A DNA stretch of 36,758 nucleotides from the NCBI GenBank assembly GCA_021813805.1, contig JAKAJL010000035.1, positions 1 through 36,758 of the forward strand. Direction: 5' to 3'. Made by a program: the position numbers and the translations under genes. This stretch comes from Pseudomonadota bacterium. Its GTDB lineage: Bacteria > Pseudomonadota > Alphaproteobacteria > Rhizobiales > Beijerinckiaceae. Under the pieces are notes generated by a model, which was not told where the DNA came from, did no database searches, and saw only the letters and a program-made list of their open reading frames with translations. Every line of letters begins with the position of its first letter. Position 1 is the stretch's first letter. Shown here one piece after another: positions 15,973-25,501 of the stretch.

Positions 15973-16058
15973 TTCTTGTGCCCTGTCGCCGGAAATCGCC
16001 GGAAAGCAGCGTGTTGAAAATGCACAACAATTTGTTTTGACGAAATGATTTGCCTGCA

Positions 16059-16075
16059 CTTCCATATCGTGGAAG
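16059..16075. promoter_or_regulatory. candidate IclR operator 2 upstream of gcl
   Basis: CTTCCATATCGTGGAAG is a palindrome with perfect 6-bp arms (CTTCCA, TGGAAG) around TATCG, 66 bases before the gcl start. It shares TATCGTGGAA with the site at 15957-15972. Its position near the expected gcl promoter fits repression or activation of the glycolate operon. Confidence 0.55.
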
Positions 16076-16141
16076 CCATCTCGAAATCTTGCCCAGTCGT
16101 GCGATAGAACATCCACGACCATTTCGTGCCGGGAGAACGCC

Positions 16142-17983
16142 ATGCCGAAGATGAATGCGATGGACGCCGCCGTGGCGGTGCTGGAGCGCGAAGGCGTGAA
16201 GGTCGCCTTCGGCGTGCCCGGCGCCGCGATCAATCCCCTTTACGCTGCGCTGCGCCGGCGCGGCTCGATCCGTCACGTTCTCGCCCGCCATGTCGAGGGC
16301 GCTTCGCACATGGCCGATGGCTATACCCGGGCCAGACCGGGCAATATCGGCGTCTGCATCGGCACCTCCGGCCCGGCCGGAACCGACATGATCACCGGCC
16401 TCTACGCCGCGGCGGCGGATTCGGTTCCGATCCTGTGCATTACCGGCCAGGCGCCGCGCGCGCGGCTCTACAAGGAGGATTTCCAGGCCGTCGACATCGA
16501 GGCCATTGCCAAGCCGGTCGCCAAATGGGCGGTGACCGTGCGCGAGCCGGCGCTGGTTCCCCGCGTCTTCCAGCAGGCCTTTCATCTGATGCGGTCGGGC
16601 CGCCCGGGCCCGGTGCTGATCGACCTGCCGCTCGACGTGCAGATGTCCGAGATCGAATTCGACATCGACACCTATGAGCCCCTGCCGGTCTATAAGCCCG
16701 CCGCGACCTTGCAGCAGGCGCGCAAGGCGCTAGACATGCTCAACGAGTCGGAGCGGCCCCTGATCGTCGCCGGCGGCGGCGTCATCAACGCCGACGCCAG
16801 TGATCTCCTGGTCGAATTCGCCGAACTGACCGGCGTTCCGGTGATTCCCACCCTGATGGGCTGGGGCGCCATTCCCGATGACCATCCTCTGATGGCCGGC
16901 ATGGTCGGCTTGCAGACCAGCCATCGCTACGGCAACGCCACTTTCCTCGACTCCGATTTCGTCTTTGGCGTTGGAAACCGCTGGGCCAATCGTCATACGG
17001 GCTCGATCGAGGTCTATACCAAGGGCCGAAAATTCATCCATGTGGACATCGAGCCGACCCAGATCGGACGCGTGTTCGGGCCGGATTACGGCATCGTCTC
17101 CGACGCCCGCGCCGCGTTGAAACTGTTCATCGAGGCCGCGCGCGAACTGAAGGCGGCCGGCAGGCTGAAGGACCGCGGCGCCTGGGCGGCCTCCTGCCGG
17201 CATCGCAAGAACAACATGCTGCGCAAGAGCCATTACGATCAGGTTCCGCTCAAACCCCAGCGCGTCTATCAGGAAATGAACGAATGTCTCGACCGCGACA
17301 CCTGCTATGTCACCACCATCGGCCTGTCGCAGATCGCCGGCGCGCAATTCCTACATGTCTATGAGCCGCGCAACTGGATCAACTGCGGCCAGGCTGGGCC
17401 GCTGGGCTGGACCCTGCCGGCGGCGCTCGGCGTGCGCGCGGCCGATCCCGACAGGAAGATCGTGGCTTTGTCCGGCGATTACGATTTCCAGTTCATGATC
17501 GAGGAACTGGCGGTCGGGGCGCAGCACAAGCTGCCCTATCTCCATATCGTCGTGAACAATTCCTATCTCGGCCTGATCCGTCAGGCCCAGCGCGGCTTTT
17601 CGATGGATTTCGAAGTGAGCCTCGCCTTCGAGAACATCAACGCCACGGCGGAAGGCGACGCCGTTCCCGGCTATGGCGTCGATCATGTCGCGGTGGCGGA
17701 GGGGCTGGGGTGCAAGGCGATCCGCGTCAAGACGCCCAACGAGTTCAAGGAGGCCTTCGCCCGCGCCAAGGCGCTGATGGACGAGCATCAGGTTCCGGTG
17801 GTTCTGGAGTTCATCCTGGAGCGCGTCACCAATATTTCGATGGGAACCGAAATTCATAACGTCAACGAGTTCGAGGACATCCTGTGCCTCGACCCGAACC
17901 TGTCGCTCCGCAAAAGCGAGGATTTCGCGCCCGCCGCGCCGGCGCAAAGGCAAGAGGCCGACGCCTTCGCCGACAAACGCTGA
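16142..17983 (+). CDS. gcl: glyoxylate carboligase (tartronate-semialdehyde synthase)
   Basis: A 613-residue ThDP enzyme that joins two glyoxylates into tartronate semialdehyde with loss of CO2. Val51 in [17 protein letters not shown] replaces the glutamate that other ThDP enzymes use, a hallmark of Gcl. The ThDP/Mg segment is [14 protein letters not shown] with [13 protein letters not shown]. Strong overall resemblance to E. coli Gcl extends to the closing [17 protein letters not shown], followed by a C-terminal tail somewhat longer than in E. coli. GGGAGA precedes the ATG. It is the first gene of an eight-gene run on the plus strand and probably under the divergent IclR regulator. Confidence 0.96.
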   Translation: MPKMNAMDAAVAVLEREGVKVAFGVPGAAINPLYAALRRRGSIRHVLARHVEGASHMADGYTRARPGNIGVCIGTSGPAGTDMITGLYAAAADSVPILCITGQAPRARLYKEDFQAVDIEAIAKPVAKWAVTVREPALVPRVFQQAFHLMRSGRPGPVLIDLPLDVQMSEIEFDIDTYEPLPVYKPAATLQQARKALDMLNESERPLIVAGGGVINADASDLLVEFAELTGVPVIPTLMGWGAIPDDHPLMAGMVGLQTSHRYGNATFLDSDFVFGVGNRWANRHTGSIEVYTKGRKFIHVDIEPTQIGRVFGPDYGIVSDARAALKLFIEAARELKAAGRLKDRGAWAASCRHRKNNMLRKSHYDQVPLKPQRVYQEMNECLDRDTCYVTTIGLSQIAGAQFLHVYEPRNWINCGQAGPLGWTLPAALGVRAADPDRKIVALSGDYDFQFMIEELAVGAQHKLPYLHIVVNNSYLGLIRQAQRGFSMDFEVSLAFENINATAEGDAVPGYGVDHVAVAEGLGCKAIRVKTPNEFKEAFARAKALMDEHQVPVVLEFILERVTNISMGTEIHNVNEFEDILCLDPNLSLRKSEDFAPAAPAQRQEADAFADKR

Positions 17984-18028
17984 TCCGATTCGAAACACGC
18001 CGCCGAGAAAGCTCCAAGGAAAGCCCCG

Positions 18029-18805
18029 ATGCCGAAATTCGCCGCCAATCTGACCATGCTGTACAATGAAACGCCGTTCCTGGAGCGGTTCAAGGCCGCG
18101 GCGGACGCCGGCTTCAAGGCCGTCGAATTCCTGTTTCCCTACGACTTCCCGAAAGAACAGGTCGCGGCGGCGCTCAAGGACAATGGCCTCGCCCTGGCGC
18201 TCCATAATCTGCCGGCAGGCGACTGGGCGGCGGGCGAGCGGGGCATCGCCTGCCATCCCGATCGCGTGCAGGAATTCCGCGACGGCGTCGAAAAGGCCAT
18301 CGACTACGCCAAGGCGTTGAACTGCCCGCAGGTCAACTGCCTGTCCGGCGTCCTGCCTAAGGGCGTGAGCGCGGACGCGGCGCGCGGCGTTCTGGTGGAA
18401 AACCTGCAATATGCGGCCGAAAAGCTCGCGGCGGAAAAAATCGGCCTGCTGCTGGAGCCGGTCAACAGTCACGACATTCCGGGTTTTTTCGTCGATCGCC
18501 CGAGCTTTGGCTTCGCCCTGCTCGACGCGGCCGCGGCGAGAAACCTGAAATTGCAATATGACATCTATCACGCCCAGGTCATGGAAGGCGATCTGGCGAA
18601 CACGATGACGCGCGAATTCGCGCGCATCGGCCATATCCAACTCGCCGACAATCCCGGCCGCAACGAGCCGGGAACCGGCGAGATCAACTATCCTTTTCTT
18701 TTCCGCCGCCTCGACGAACTCGGCTATTCCGGTTGGATCGGCTGCGAATACAAGCCGAAAACGACCACCACCGAAGGCTTGTCCTGGGTCAGGCCCTATC
18801 TCTGA
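18029..18805 (+). CDS. hyi: hydroxypyruvate isomerase
   Basis: A 258-residue TIM-barrel protein, the same length as E. coli Hyi. It interconverts hydroxypyruvate and tartronate semialdehyde. Two metal/catalytic glutamates fall at the expected positions, Glu143 (LLLEPVNSHDIPGF) and Glu240 (WIGCEYKP). The opening MPKFAANLTMLYNETPFLERF is typical. It lies 45 bases after gcl and 38 before glxR, the common gcl-hyi-glxR order. Confidence 0.95.
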   Translation: MPKFAANLTMLYNETPFLERFKAAADAGFKAVEFLFPYDFPKEQVAAALKDNGLALALHNLPAGDWAAGERGIACHPDRVQEFRDGVEKAIDYAKALNCPQVNCLSGVLPKGVSADAARGVLVENLQYAAEKLAAEKIGLLLEPVNSHDIPGFFVDRPSFGFALLDAAAARNLKLQYDIYHAQVMEGDLANTMTREFARIGHIQLADNPGRNEPGTGEINYPFLFRRLDELGYSGWIGCEYKPKTTTTEGLSWVRPYL

Positions 18806-18843
18806 CCAAGGCGCCAACGCAAACATCTGATCTGGAGACCACC

Positions 18844-19731
18844 ATGGCGAATATCGGTTTCATCGGTCTGGGCATCATGGGGCGGCCGATGGCTGGCCAT
18901 CTCATCGCCGGCGGCCACAAGCTCTTTGCCAATAGCCGCAGCGGGACGCCGCAGGAACTGCTCGATCAGGGCGCCATCGCCTGCGCCAATGGCCGCGAAG
19001 TCGCGCAAAAGGCCGAGATCATCGTCACCATGCTGCCGGACACGCCGGATGTCGAAGCGGTTCTGTTCGGAAGGGGCGGTGTCGCCGAAGGGCTGACGGC
19101 AGGAAAGATCGTGGTGGACATGAGCTCGATCTCGCCGATCGAGACCAAAGAATTTGCGAAGAAGATCAATGCGCTCGGCTGCGATTATCTCGACGCGCCG
19201 GTTTCCGGCGGCGATGTCGGCGCCAAGGCGGGGACGCTCACCATCATGGTCGGCGGGCCGGACGCGGCCTTCGAGAAAGTGAAGCCCATTTTCGAACTGA
19301 TGGGCAAGAACATCACGCTCGTCGGCGGCAATGGCGACGGGCAGACGACGAAAGTCGCCAATCAGATCATCGTCGCCTTGACCATCGAGGCGGTCGGCGA
19401 GGCGCTGGTCTTCGCGTCAAAGGCCGGCGCCGATCCGGCGCGCGTGCGTCAGGCCTTGATGGGCGGCTTCGCCAGTTCGCGCATTCTCGAAGTGCATGGC
19501 GAGCGCATGATCAAGCGCAATTTCGCGCCGGGCTTCCGCGTCGCCCTGCACCAGAAGGACCTGAATCTCGCCTTGCAGGGCGCCCGCAGCCTCGGCGTCA
19601 GCCTGCCGAACACCGCGACCTGTCAAGAGTTGTATAATGCGGCTGTCGCCGCCGGCGGCGCCGCCTGGGATCATTCCGCCATGGTGCGTGTTCTGGAAAA
19701 GCTGGCGAACTTCGAAATCGGCCAGAAATAG
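18844..19731 (+). CDS. glxR: tartronate semialdehyde reductase (2-hydroxy-3-oxopropionate reductase)
   Basis: A 295-residue beta-hydroxyacid dehydrogenase that reduces tartronate semialdehyde to D-glycerate with NAD(P)H. The start at 18844 gives MANIGFIGLGIMGRPMAGHL, the Rossmann dinucleotide loop. The substrate loop DAPVSGGDVGAKAGTL (118-131) and the catalytic Lys170 (GQTTKVANQI) are present. An in-frame upstream ATG at 18733 lies inside hyi and is rejected. It is the third gene of the operon. Confidence 0.95.
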   Translation: MANIGFIGLGIMGRPMAGHLIAGGHKLFANSRSGTPQELLDQGAIACANGREVAQKAEIIVTMLPDTPDVEAVLFGRGGVAEGLTAGKIVVDMSSISPIETKEFAKKINALGCDYLDAPVSGGDVGAKAGTLTIMVGGPDAAFEKVKPIFELMGKNITLVGGNGDGQTTKVANQIIVALTIEAVGEALVFASKAGADPARVRQALMGGFASSRILEVHGERMIKRNFAPGFRVALHQKDLNLALQGARSLGVSLPNTATCQELYNAAVAAGGAAWDHSAMVRVLEKLANFEIGQK

Positions 19732-19756
19732 GCGAACGCGGGGCGGGGGATCGGCG

Positions 19757-21082
19757 ATGGATGAGCGGGCGCTGTTGCGCAAAATGTTCGACGCGGCGGT
19801 GGCGGCCGCCGCGCCGGGCCTCGTCGTCCCGCCGCATCTGCCGCCGCCGCCGAAAGGGCGCACGATCGTCGTCGGCGCCGGCAAGGCCGCCGCTGCCATG
19901 GCCCGTGCGGTGGACGCCAACTGGCCCGCCGACAAGCCCCTCGGCGGCCTCGTCGTGACCCGCTATGGCTATGGCGTCGGCAAGCTCGGCCGCATCGAAG
20001 TGGTCGAGGCGAGCCATCCCGTGCCGGACCAGGCGGGACTGCGCGCCGCGGAAAAAATTCTCGACATGGCGCGCGGGCTCGGCCCCGACGATCTTTTTCT
20101 GTGTCTGATCTCGGGCGGCGGTTCGTCGCTTCTGTCGTTGCCGGCGCCGGGGATTACGCTCGCCGAGAAACAGGCGATCAATCGCGCGCTGCTGCGCAGC
20201 GGCGCCAATATCGCCGAGATGAACTGCGTGCGCAAACATCTCTCGGGGATCAAGGCGGGGCGTCTCGCGGCCGCCGCCGCTCCGGCGCAGGTCGTGTCGC
20301 TCATCATTTCCGACGTGCCGGGCGACGACCCTTCCGTCATCGCCTCAGGCCCGACCGTTCCCGATTCCACAACGCTGGCGCAGGCGCGCGAGGTGCTCCG
20401 GCGCTACAATATCGACGTCCCGCCCGCCGTCGCCGCGCTGCTCGACGATGCCGCCAACGAAACGCCCAAGCCCGGCGATCCCGTGTTCGCGCGCAATGCT
20501 CTGCGGATGATCGCCACGCCCCAGGCCTCGCTCGAAGCCGCCGCGAGCGTCGCCCGCGTGGCGAAGGTCGCGCCCCTGATTCTCGGCGACGCGATCGAGG
20601 GCGAAGCGCGCGAGGTCGGCCGGGTGATGAGCGGCATAGCGCGCCAGGTGGCGACTCACGCTCAGCCGGCGCCCGCGCCCTGTGTCCTCATCTCCGGCGG
20701 TGAAACCACGGTGACGGTGCGCGGAAAGGGCAGGGGAGGGCGCAATGTCGAATTCCTGCTGTCCCTCGCCGTCGATCTCGATGGCCTGCCGAATGTCTAT
20801 GCCATCGCTGGGGACACCGACGGCGTCGACGGCGCCGAGGAGGTCGCCGGGGCCATGGTTTCGCCCGACACTCTTGCGCGGGCGGCGAGACTGGGACTGA
20901 ACGCCAGGGAAAGCCTTGCCGATAATGACGGTCACGGCTTTTTCGAACGCCTGGGCGATCAGGTCGTCACCGGCCCGACCTTCACCAATGTCAACGATTT
21001 CAGGGCGATCCTGATTGCGGGCGGTCACGGCGGAGGCCAGCCGGGAGCGGAGCAAGCCGCCGTGGACAAAGAGACGGCTTGA
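19757..21082 (+). CDS. ttuD: glycerate 2-kinase (MOFRL family)
   Basis: A 441-residue kinase that would phosphorylate glycerate, giving 2-phosphoglycerate in this family. The start ATG at 19757 (MDERALLRKMFDAAVAAAAP) follows glxR by 25 bases. Visible features are GKAAAAMARAVD, the loop LCLISGGGSSLLSLPAPGITL and, in the C-terminal MOFRL domain, ISGGETTVTVRGKGRGGRNVEF. These fit the GckA/TtuD glycerate kinases of methylotrophs and Rhizobiales. It completes conversion of glyoxylate to a glycolytic intermediate. The gene name could also be given as gckA. Confidence 0.92.
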   Translation: MDERALLRKMFDAAVAAAAPGLVVPPHLPPPPKGRTIVVGAGKAAAAMARAVDANWPADKPLGGLVVTRYGYGVGKLGRIEVVEASHPVPDQAGLRAAEKILDMARGLGPDDLFLCLISGGGSSLLSLPAPGITLAEKQAINRALLRSGANIAEMNCVRKHLSGIKAGRLAAAAAPAQVVSLIISDVPGDDPSVIASGPTVPDSTTLAQAREVLRRYNIDVPPAVAALLDDAANETPKPGDPVFARNALRMIATPQASLEAAASVARVAKVAPLILGDAIEGEAREVGRVMSGIARQVATHAQPAPAPCVLISGGETTVTVRGKGRGGRNVEFLLSLAVDLDGLPNVYAIAGDTDGVDGAEEVAGAMVSPDTLARAARLGLNARESLADNDGHGFFERLGDQVVTGPTFTNVNDFRAILIAGGHGGGQPGAEQAAVDKETA

Positions 21083-21154
21083 ACGCAACTTCGGGCAATG
21101 ATCATCTGATGTTCGGGCGCGATTACAAGAAACGCCGCCATATCGGGGGGAAGA

Positions 21155-22777
21155 ATGTTCGCGCAGCTTTTGACGCCGGTCGGGAATAGCCTCGGCCTGT
21201 CTTTCCTCGCCGCGGCTTCGCCTGTGGCGATGGTGTTGCTTCTGCTCGGCGTCCTGCGGCGCCCGGCCTGGCAGGCGGCCTTGGCCGGGCTCGCGACCGG
21301 CCTCGCGGCGGCGGTTTTTCTGTGGCGCATGCCGCCCGCGCTCGCGATCAACGCCGTAGCCAATGGCGCCGTGTTCGCGCTCTGGCCGGTGATGTGGATC
21401 GTCGTCAACGCGCTGCTGCTCTATAATGTCGCGGTCAAGTCGGGCCGTTTCGAAGCCTTCCGCGTCTGGGTGCTCAACCATCTGCCAAACGACCGACGCA
21501 TCGTTCTGGTCGTCATCGGCTTCTGTTTCGGCGCCCTGCTCGAAGGCGTCTCGGGTTTCGGCACGCCGGTCGCCATCACCAGTTCGCTGCTGATCCTGGT
21601 CGGCTTTCCGCCGCTGGAGGCGATCGTCTTCGTCCTGATCTTCAACACGGCGCCGGTCGCCTTCGGCGCGCTGGGCGTTCCGGTCACCGTGCTCGGCGCG
21701 GTCACCGGTCTGCCGGCGACGGCGCTCGCCCAAATGGTGGGCCGCCAGCTCCCCTTCATCGCCCTCATCCTGCCGTTCTATGTCATGGCGCTTTACGGGG
21801 GTTGGCGGTCGATCCGCGCGCTGTGGCCCGTCCTGCTGGTCGCCGGCGCCAGTTTCGCGACGTCGCAGTTCGTGTCGTCGAATTATCTCGACTATGCCTT
21901 GACCGACGTTCTCTCGGCGCTCGGCTCTCTGGGCGGCACGCTCGCCTTCCTGGCGGTGTGGAAACCCAAGGCCTCGCCGGAATTCGCCATCGACCGGGAA
22001 GCCCTGAACGAGCGCGCCGTCGAAACCTATGTGCGGCCCTGGCAGGGCTGGCTGCCCTGGCTGATCGTCTCGGCGGTGGTCATCGCCTGGACCCACATGG
22101 GAATCGCCAAGATCGGCGAACAAGCGATCTCGTGGCCGGGATTGCACAAGGCGATCTCGATCACGCTCTACAACGCCAAGCCCTATCCCGCCATCTGGAC
22201 CTTCCAGCCGCTCGGCACCGGCACCGCGATCCTCCTGTCGGCCATCGGGACCGGTCTGATCGTTAAGCTCTCGATCAAGGATTTCATCGGCGCCGTTCGT
22301 CAAACCGCGGTCCAGTCGTTCATTCCGATCGTCACCGTGATGACGATCATTGGCCTCGCTTATCTGATGAACTATTCCGGCATGGCCTATACGCTGGGCT
22401 ACGGCGTCGCCTCGACCGGCAAGCTGTTCGTCCTGCTCTCGCCCTTCCTCGGATGGGTCGCGGTCATGCTCTCCGGCAGCGACACGTCGGGCAACGCGCT
22501 GTTCGGCAATCTGCAGGTGGTCGCGGCGCGGCAACTCGATCTCAATCCTGTTCTGTTCGCGGCGACCAACTCCTCGGGCGGGGTGCTGGGCAAGATGATT
22601 TCGCCGCAGAATATCGCCACCGGCGCGGCCGTGACCAATCTGCGCGGCCAGGAGGGCGCCATTTTCGCGGGAACCTTCGTCCACAGTATCGCGCTGACCT
22701 TCCTGCTCGGCCTGCTGGTCGTCGCGCAGCAATATCTGATCCCTTGGATCATTCCGGTTGTTGGAGCCATCAAATGA
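21155..22777 (+). CDS. glcA: L-lactate/glycolate permease family transporter
   Basis: A 540-residue inner-membrane carrier of the LctP family with about 12-14 hydrophobic segments. Signature stretches are GALLEGVSGFGTPVAITSSL, APVAFGALGVPVTVLG and LSGSDTSGNALFGNLQ with NSSGGVLGKMISPQNIA. The family carries L-lactate, D-lactate and glycolate by proton symport. Encoded just before glcDEF and after the glyoxylate genes, this one is probably a glycolate permease (GlcA). Its stop overlaps the start of glcD. Confidence 0.9.
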   Translation: MFAQLLTPVGNSLGLSFLAAASPVAMVLLLLGVLRRPAWQAALAGLATGLAAAVFLWRMPPALAINAVANGAVFALWPVMWIVVNALLLYNVAVKSGRFEAFRVWVLNHLPNDRRIVLVVIGFCFGALLEGVSGFGTPVAITSSLLILVGFPPLEAIVFVLIFNTAPVAFGALGVPVTVLGAVTGLPATALAQMVGRQLPFIALILPFYVMALYGGWRSIRALWPVLLVAGASFATSQFVSSNYLDYALTDVLSALGSLGGTLAFLAVWKPKASPEFAIDREALNERAVETYVRPWQGWLPWLIVSAVVIAWTHMGIAKIGEQAISWPGLHKAISITLYNAKPYPAIWTFQPLGTGTAILLSAIGTGLIVKLSIKDFIGAVRQTAVQSFIPIVTVMTIIGLAYLMNYSGMAYTLGYGVASTGKLFVLLSPFLGWVAVMLSGSDTSGNALFGNLQVVAARQLDLNPVLFAATNSSGGVLGKMISPQNIATGAAVTNLRGQEGAIFAGTFVHSIALTFLLGLLVVAQQYLIPWIIPVVGAIK

Positions 22778-24264
22778 TCAGAATGCCTGAACCCGACTCA
22801 GGCCTGCTCGCGCGGCGCGAGGAAATCGTCGCAGCGCTCGCAAGGATCGTGCCCGGCGAGGGCGTGATCGCCTCCGAGCGCGAGCGCCGCGCCTTCGAAT
22901 GCGACGCCTTGACAGCCTATCATCAGCTCCCGATGGCGGTGGTGCTGCCCGACAACACGCAGCAGATCGTCGAAATCCTGCGCTATTGCAAAGCGAACAG
23001 GATCAAGGTGGTCCCGCGCGGGGCGGGCACCTCGCTTTCCGGCGGTTCGCTGCCGCTCGCCGACGGGATCATTCTCGGGCTTGGAAAGTTCAACCGCATT
23101 CTCGAAATCGACGTCGCCAATCGCTGCGCCGTTGTGCAGCCCGGCGTGACCAATCTTGGCATCACCCACGCCGTCCAGGCGCACGGGCTCTATTACGCGC
23201 CAGACCCGTCGAGCCAGATCGCCTGCAGCATCGGCGGCAATGTCGCGGAGAACGCCGGAGGCGTGCACTGCCTCAAATATGGCCTCACCACCAATAATGT
23301 GATCGGGGTCGAATTCGTCACCATGGACGGCGAAATCATCCGCCTCGGCGGCAAGCATTTCGACGCCGGCGATTACGATCTGCTCGGCGTGATGGTCGGC
23401 TCGGAAGGTCTGCTCGGCGTCGTCACCGAAGTTACGGTGCGGGTGCTTCCCTCGCCCCCCGGCGCGCGCGCGCTTCTCATCGGCTTCCCCTCGATCGAAG
23501 GCGCCGGCGATTGCGTCGCCTCGGTGATCGGTTCGGGGATCATTCCCGGCGGCATGGAGATCATGGACAAGCTGGCGATCGAGGCGGCGGAAGCCTTCGT
23601 CCACGCCAATTATCCGCTCGACGCCGCGGCCCTGCTGATCGTCGAACTCGACGGCTGCGCGGCGGAGGTCGATCATCTGATCGCGGCGGTGGAATCCATC
23701 GCGATGGAGCATGGCGCGACGTCCTGCCGGGCCAGCCGGTCGGAGGAGGAGCGGCTGCTGTTCTGGGCGGGCCGCAAGGCTGCCTTTCCCGCCGTCGGCC
23801 GCATCTCGCCCGATTATTACTGCATGGACGGGACCATTCCGCGCAAGGAAATCGGCCGGGTTCTCTCGCGGCTGAAAGAGATGGAGCGGCGCTATGGCCT
23901 GCGCTGCGCCAATGTCTTCCATGCCGGCGACGGCAATCTCCATCCGCTCATCCTCTACGACGCCAACAAGCCGGGCGAACTGCAGCGCGCGGAAGATTTC
24001 GGCGCCGACATCTTGCGGCTCTGCGTCGAGGTCGGCGGGGTTCTGACCGGCGAACATGGCGTCGGCGTGGAAAAGCGCGATCTGATGGAGGCGATGTTCA
24101 ACGAGACCGATCTCGATCAGCAGCAGCGGTTGAAATGCGCCTTCGACGACGAGAGCTTGCTCAATCCGGGAAAAGTCTTTCCCCAGCTCTGCCGCTGCGC
24201 GGAGCTTGGCCGGATGCATGTCCGCGCGGGGCAGTTGCGCTTTCCCGACCTGCCCCGTTTCTAG
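22774..24264 (+). CDS. glcD: glycolate oxidase subunit GlcD (FAD subunit)
   Basis: A 496-residue FAD protein that oxidises glycolate to glyoxylate in complex with GlcE and GlcF. I place the start at 22774, where ATGA overlaps the permease stop; an ATG three codons on is equally possible. The FAD-binding part has PRGAGTSLSGGSLPLADGI and SIGGNVAENAGGVHCLKYG. The C-terminal part has FHAGDGNLHPLILYD and LTGEHGVGVEKRDLM, typical of GlcD. Length matches E. coli GlcD (499). Translational coupling with the permease is likely. Confidence 0.95.
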   Translation: MIRMPEPDSGLLARREEIVAALARIVPGEGVIASERERRAFECDALTAYHQLPMAVVLPDNTQQIVEILRYCKANRIKVVPRGAGTSLSGGSLPLADGIILGLGKFNRILEIDVANRCAVVQPGVTNLGITHAVQAHGLYYAPDPSSQIACSIGGNVAENAGGVHCLKYGLTTNNVIGVEFVTMDGEIIRLGGKHFDAGDYDLLGVMVGSEGLLGVVTEVTVRVLPSPPGARALLIGFPSIEGAGDCVASVIGSGIIPGGMEIMDKLAIEAAEAFVHANYPLDAAALLIVELDGCAAEVDHLIAAVESIAMEHGATSCRASRSEEERLLFWAGRKAAFPAVGRISPDYYCMDGTIPRKEIGRVLSRLKEMERRYGLRCANVFHAGDGNLHPLILYDANKPGELQRAEDFGADILRLCVEVGGVLTGEHGVGVEKRDLMEAMFNETDLDQQQRLKCAFDDESLLNPGKVFPQLCRCAELGRMHVRAGQLRFPDLPRF

Positions 24265-24275
24265 AGGCGAAAATC

Positions 24276-25496
24276 ATGACCGACTTCCGTCCCTCCGACG
24301 AGAAACAGATCGCCGAAATCGTCGCGGCGGCGGCGGCGCAGAAACAGAGCCTGGAGATCGTCGCCGGCGGCAGCAAGCGCGGCTATGGGCGGCCGGTGAA
24401 GGCCGATCATCTGCTCGATCTGTCGCGGATCGCCGGGATCGTCAATTACGAGGCGGCTGAACTGATCCTGACCGCGCGTCCGGGAACTTCGCTGGCCGCG
24501 GTCAAGGCGGAGCTTGCCGCCAAGGGTCAGATGCTGGCTTTCGAGCCGCCCGGCTGGCAAAGCCTGTTCGAGACCAACGCCGAGCCGACGCTTGGAGGGG
24601 TTCTCGCCTGCAATATCGGCGGACCGCGCCGCGCGCGCGCCGGCGCGCCGCGCGATTTCTTCCTCGGCTTTTCGGCGGTCAACGGAAGGGGCGAGATCTG
24701 GAAGGGCGGCGGCAAGGTGGTGAAAAACGTCACCGGCTTCGACGTCAGCAAATTGCTGGCGGGCTCGTTCGGCACGCTTTCTGTCCTTACCGAAATCACC
24801 CTGAAGGTCATGCCGCGCCCCGAAAGCCAATGCACGATCCTGCTTCCCGCCCTTGCGGATGAGATCGCGGTCGCGACCATGGCCAAGGCCTTGAATACGC
24901 CGTTCGAGGTCTCGGGTGTGGCCCATCTGCCGGCGGAGGCCGCGCGGCGCTCGTCGGTTGCCGCCGTCGCCCAAGGACGCTGCGCGGTCACCGCGCTGCG
25001 GATCGAAGGGCCGGCGCCTTCGGTCGCCTTCCGCGCCGAGGCGCTCGAAGAGCTTTTCGGACGCGGCGAAAGGCTTGACAATGCGGCTTCCACACAATTC
25101 TGGGAGGAAGTCGGCGAGGCTCGATCACTGCTGCCGGATGGCGCTCGCGTGATGTGGCGGCTTTGCCCGACGCCGAGCCGTGCGGCGGTCGCGGCGAGCG
25201 CGATCAAGGCGCGCCTGCCAGCGGCGGAAACCCTTTTCGACTGGGGCGGCGGTCTTGTCTGGCTGAGCCTCGACGCCGCCGAGGCCGGCGCCGACGCCGG
25301 GGCGGCCATTGTGCGCGGCGCGATGAAATCGTGCGGCGGCCACGCCACGTTGATCGTGGCGCCCGCCGCGACGCGTGAAAGGATCGCGGTCTTCGAGCCG
25401 GCGCCCGGCCCGCTCGCGGCTTTGAAGGCGCGGGTGAAAGCCGGCTTCGATCCGCTGGGCGTCTTCAATCCCGGCCGCATGCAAGAGGGCCTCTAG
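24276..25496 (+). CDS. glcE: glycolate oxidase subunit GlcE
   Basis: A 406-residue FAD-binding subunit starting at 24276 (MTDFRPSDEKQIAEIVAAAA). The FAD-binding fold is shown by EIVAGGSKRGYGRP, TLGGVLACNIGGPRRARAGA and KVVKNVTGFDVSKLLAGSFG. The short C-terminal domain ends VKAGFDPLGVFNPGRM, as in the family. It is somewhat longer than E. coli GlcE (350). The start lies 11 bases after glcD and the stop 5 bases before glcF, so all three are co-translated. Confidence 0.94.
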   Translation: MTDFRPSDEKQIAEIVAAAAAQKQSLEIVAGGSKRGYGRPVKADHLLDLSRIAGIVNYEAAELILTARPGTSLAAVKAELAAKGQMLAFEPPGWQSLFETNAEPTLGGVLACNIGGPRRARAGAPRDFFLGFSAVNGRGEIWKGGGKVVKNVTGFDVSKLLAGSFGTLSVLTEITLKVMPRPESQCTILLPALADEIAVATMAKALNTPFEVSGVAHLPAEAARRSSVAAVAQGRCAVTALRIEGPAPSVAFRAEALEELFGRGERLDNAASTQFWEEVGEARSLLPDGARVMWRLCPTPSRAAVAASAIKARLPAAETLFDWGGGLVWLSLDAAEAGADAGAAIVRGAMKSCGGHATLIVAPAATRERIAVFEPAPGPLAALKARVKAGFDPLGVFNPGRMQEGL

Positions 25497-25501
25497 AGAC
25501 C

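Noticed and set aside
20345-22732. 795-residue minus-strand frame opposite the glycerate kinase and permease genes
   Set aside because: High-GC shadow frame, dominated by Asp/Arg/Gln/His, with no recognisable domain; the plus strand encodes known enzymes.
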